Shown one piece after another: positions 62,427 through 64,000 of a DNA stretch of 64,000 nucleotides. Source of the stretch: Rhizobium sp. Leaf371 (lineage in GTDB: Bacteria; Pseudomonadota; Alphaproteobacteria; Rhizobiales; Rhizobiaceae). Where the stretch lies: NCBI RefSeq assembly GCF_001424045.1, contig NZ_LMQB01000029.1:62995-126994 (forward strand). The letters are read 5' to 3'. Position 1 is the stretch's first letter. Each line of letters starts with the position of its first letter. The translations under genes and the position numbers were made by a program. The notes under the pieces are model-generated. The model worked only from the letters and a program-made list of their open reading frames with translations. It was not told where the DNA came from and made no database searches.

Positions 62427-63776
62427 TCAGGCCTCCCCGGCGGCGAAATCCTCGAGAATGCCGGCATCCGCCGCGACATCGAGGAAGGAATAGCGATTGC
62501 GCATCTCGCGGCTGTGGATCACCGCCTCGCGATAGCGTGCGACGGGCAGGCCGAGATCGGCCGCGGTCATCGCGCCGCCGGCATCCGACAGGAGCCGCTC
62601 CATCTCGGCGACGGGCAGGGCGAAGGCGTTGAGCTCCGCCCGCAGCGTCGGCCAGAGCGCGGCGAATTTCTCGTTGATGCGGGCTGCGCCCTCGTCGTCG
62701 AAGACCTTGCCCTTCAGCTCGGCAAAGCACTGCGCCGCGATATCCGGCCCCATGCGCCGGGCCATGTCGGCCGGGTCGATCCGCGTCGGGCGGATGACCG
62801 GTGGCGTCTCGCTGTCGAGGAAGTGACGCTGCAGCCGCGCCATCGACAGCGTGGCGACGCCGACCTGCTGGCCATGCAGCGTGCCGGGATGATCGGCGCC
62901 GGCAAAGCAGTCGATATAGTGGGAGATCTGATGCTCGCCCATGGAGCCGTGATTGGACATGCCGGTAAACGACACGCCGAGGCCGCACAGGGTCAGGACG
63001 CGGTGGAGATAGCCGTTGGCCGCGATGTCGCCCGTGGCGATGCCGGCGGCGCGGGCGTTGAGCTCCGCCTCGTCCTTCTCCTGGATGATGTAGGGGACCG
63101 TGGAATAGAGCGTGGACAGCAGCCGGTGCGACATCCACCAGTCGACCTGCGCAACCGAGCGCACGAGGCAATCGGCAAAACCCGCCGCCGACAGATGGCG
63201 CGGCGCGCGGGCGCTGACGCCGAGATCGACGAAGAAACCCGCCGGCCCCTGCGAGGGCAGGGAGACCTTCAATCCGCTGTCGAGCGTGATCGAGGCCGTG
63301 GTCGAGGTGTAGCCGTTCATCGATGCCGCGGTGCCGAAGACGGCATAGCGCTTGCCGGCCTGGCCGGTGACGAACTTGACGAGATCGTTGATTGTGCCGG
63401 AGCCGACCGCGACGACGGCATCGGCGCCGTGCAGCGTCCGGCGCAGGTCTTCGGCGTTCGCCATGTCGGCATGGGGATGATCGAGAACCACGGTTTCCAC
63501 CGGCCCGAGACGCCGGAGCGCCGTCGCGACGCGGTCGCCCATCGCGTCCCAGCTGTTGGTGTCGGTCACGACGGTGAAGCGTTCCCCGAGCTTGAGGCCG
63601 GCCACCAGATCCGCCTCCGCGCCGTCGAGGCTCTCCTCGATGACGATGGTTTCGTAGGGAACGCTGGCAAGCGCGTCCGTCTCGGGATTGGTCCATCGGC
63701 CCGCAACGATATCGTCGATCAGCGTCGTCCAGCCGGCGCGCGTGGCGAGCGCCGTGTCCATCGTTCCACGTTCCAT
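62427..63776 (-). CDS. sn-Glycerol-1-phosphate dehydrogenase family protein (AraM/EgsA-like)
   Basis: A 449-residue iron-dependent-alcohol-dehydrogenase-fold enzyme of the AraM/EgsA group, which reduces dihydroxyacetone phosphate to sn-glycerol 1-phosphate. Diagnostic blocks: AVVAVGSGTINDLVKFVTG, VFGTAASMNGYTSTTASITL, SVAQVDWWMSHRLLSTLYST and GTLHGQQVGVATLSMARLQ, with metal-ligand Asp/His candidates. Start ATG 63776, or 63761 with a closer GGA; upstream frame rejected because it crosses the divergent promoter. First gene of the operon. Confidence 0.9.
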   Translation of the reverse strand: MERGTMDTALATRAGWTTLIDDIVAGRWTNPETDALASVPYETIVIEESLDGAEADLVAGLKLGERFTVVTDTNSWDAMGDRVATALRRLGPVETVVLDHPHADMANAEDLRRTLHGADAVVAVGSGTINDLVKFVTGQAGKRYAVFGTAASMNGYTSTTASITLDSGLKVSLPSQGPAGFFVDLGVSARAPRHLSAAGFADCLVRSVAQVDWWMSHRLLSTLYSTVPYIIQEKDEAELNARAAGIATGDIAANGYLHRVLTLCGLGVSFTGMSNHGSMGEHQISHYIDCFAGADHPGTLHGQQVGVATLSMARLQRHFLDSETPPVIRPTRIDPADMARRMGPDIAAQCFAELKGKVFDDEGAARINEKFAALWPTLRAELNAFALPVAEMERLLSDAGGAMTAADLGLPVARYREAVIHSREMRNRYSFLDVAADAGILEDFAAGEA

Positions 63777-63803
63777 ATCTGCAGGGCCTCCTCGCCTTCC
63801 GCT

Positions 63804-63865
63804 CAAATGACAACAGGCGATGTCATATGTCAAGACACAAGACAGCAGAAGTTGACAAATGACAA
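63804..63865. promoter_or_regulatory. Divergent promoter/operator with repeated TGACA motifs
   Basis: ATGACA (63807-63812) faces TGTCAT (63821-63826) as an inverted repeat with 8 bases between. TGTCAA (63828-63833), TTGACA (63852-63857) and ATGACA (63859-63864) follow. TTGACA on each strand may be a -35 element, so the repeats overlap the likely promoters of both the ten-gene operon and the regulator gene. Confidence 0.55.
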
Positions 63866-63885
63866 TATCGGCGTCAGATAGGTCC

Positions 63886-64000
63886 ATGGCCAAGGCGAAG
63901 ACATCAGACCGGACCGATGCGGAAAAGGGCATGCTCGTGCCGACGGAATTCGACGATTCCATCATGTGGGCGGCCTGGCTCTATTATGCCGACCAGATGA
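63886..64000 (+). CDS. SorC/DeoR-type sugar-binding transcriptional regulator, N-terminus (cut by window end)
   Basis: Only 38 residues are visible: MAKAKTSDRTDAEKG, then MLVPTEFDDSIMWAAWLYYA and DQM. The WAAWLYYxDxM segment is the first helix of the HTH in sugar-binding regulators of this type. It is divergent from the ten-gene operon and likely controls it through the TGACA repeats. The rest is outside the window, so the family call is moderate. Confidence 0.65.
   Translation, partial: MAKAKTSDRTDAEKGMLVPTEFDDSIMWAAWLYYADQM

Noticed and set aside
63776-63965. N-terminal extension of the AraM-type dehydrogenase
   Set aside because: It would run through the divergent promoter and the regulator start, and has no ribosome site.

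Overview
The window is GC-rich DNA from an alphaproteobacterium, most likely Rhizobiaceae (Rhizobium, Agrobacterium or Shinella-like). It carries a complete repABC replication and partition cassette at about 35.5-40.2 kb, so it comes from a large secondary replicon (megaplasmid or chromid). DUF982 and NrsF/ECF-sigma genes, many c-di-GMP enzymes and many ABC uptake operons fit this. No rRNA, tRNA, CRISPR array or intact insertion sequence was seen.

Layout. 0-5.3 kb: two chemoreceptors, an orphan periplasmic amino-acid-type binding protein and a CheW. 5.4-9.9 kb: a DUF982 gene, then a stress module made of a periplasmic OB-like protein, a Tat-exported molybdopterin sulfite-oxidase-like enzyme, its cytochrome b, an MXKDX-repeat protein, an ECF sigma factor and its NrsF anti-sigma; GTAACC-type ECF promoters sit in the divergent gap. 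9.9-23 kb: assorted genes (two-gene LysR/PNPOx pair, TerC, an AT-rich HEPN-like orphan, GntP permease, two GGDEF proteins, a KpsC-like Kdo transferase, a decayed DUF72 gene, an ArsR/tandem-SRPBCC pair).

23-33 kb: a sugar or sugar-alcohol catabolic island. A minus-strand operon (CUT2 ABC transporter plus two SDR dehydrogenases) is divergent from a plus-strand set (split transketolase, FGGY kinase, SorC regulator). A shared GTGAAT-N4-ATTCAC operator motif lies in front of both arms. 33-40 kb: a GGDEF-EAL protein, a WGR protein, then two parS sites, a RepA operator palindrome, repA, repB, an antisense RNA and repC.

40-51 kb: a sulfonate-type ABC operon with an FMN monooxygenase, a plasmid copy of argG divergent from an Lrp regulator, a phosphatase, an SDR/LysR divergent pair, a dienelactone hydrolase and a vapBC toxin-antitoxin pair. 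A third perfect parS site follows vapBC, about 15.7 kb from the other two. 51-64 kb: a ten-gene minus-strand operon with a CUT1 ABC transporter and three different glycerol-phosphate dehydrogenase families (AraM/G1PDH, GlpD, GpsA), a HAD phosphatase, an SDR and an aldolase/SDR fusion, divergent from a SorC/DeoR-type regulator cut by the window edge. The two catabolic islands are the strongest candidates for undescribed pathways.
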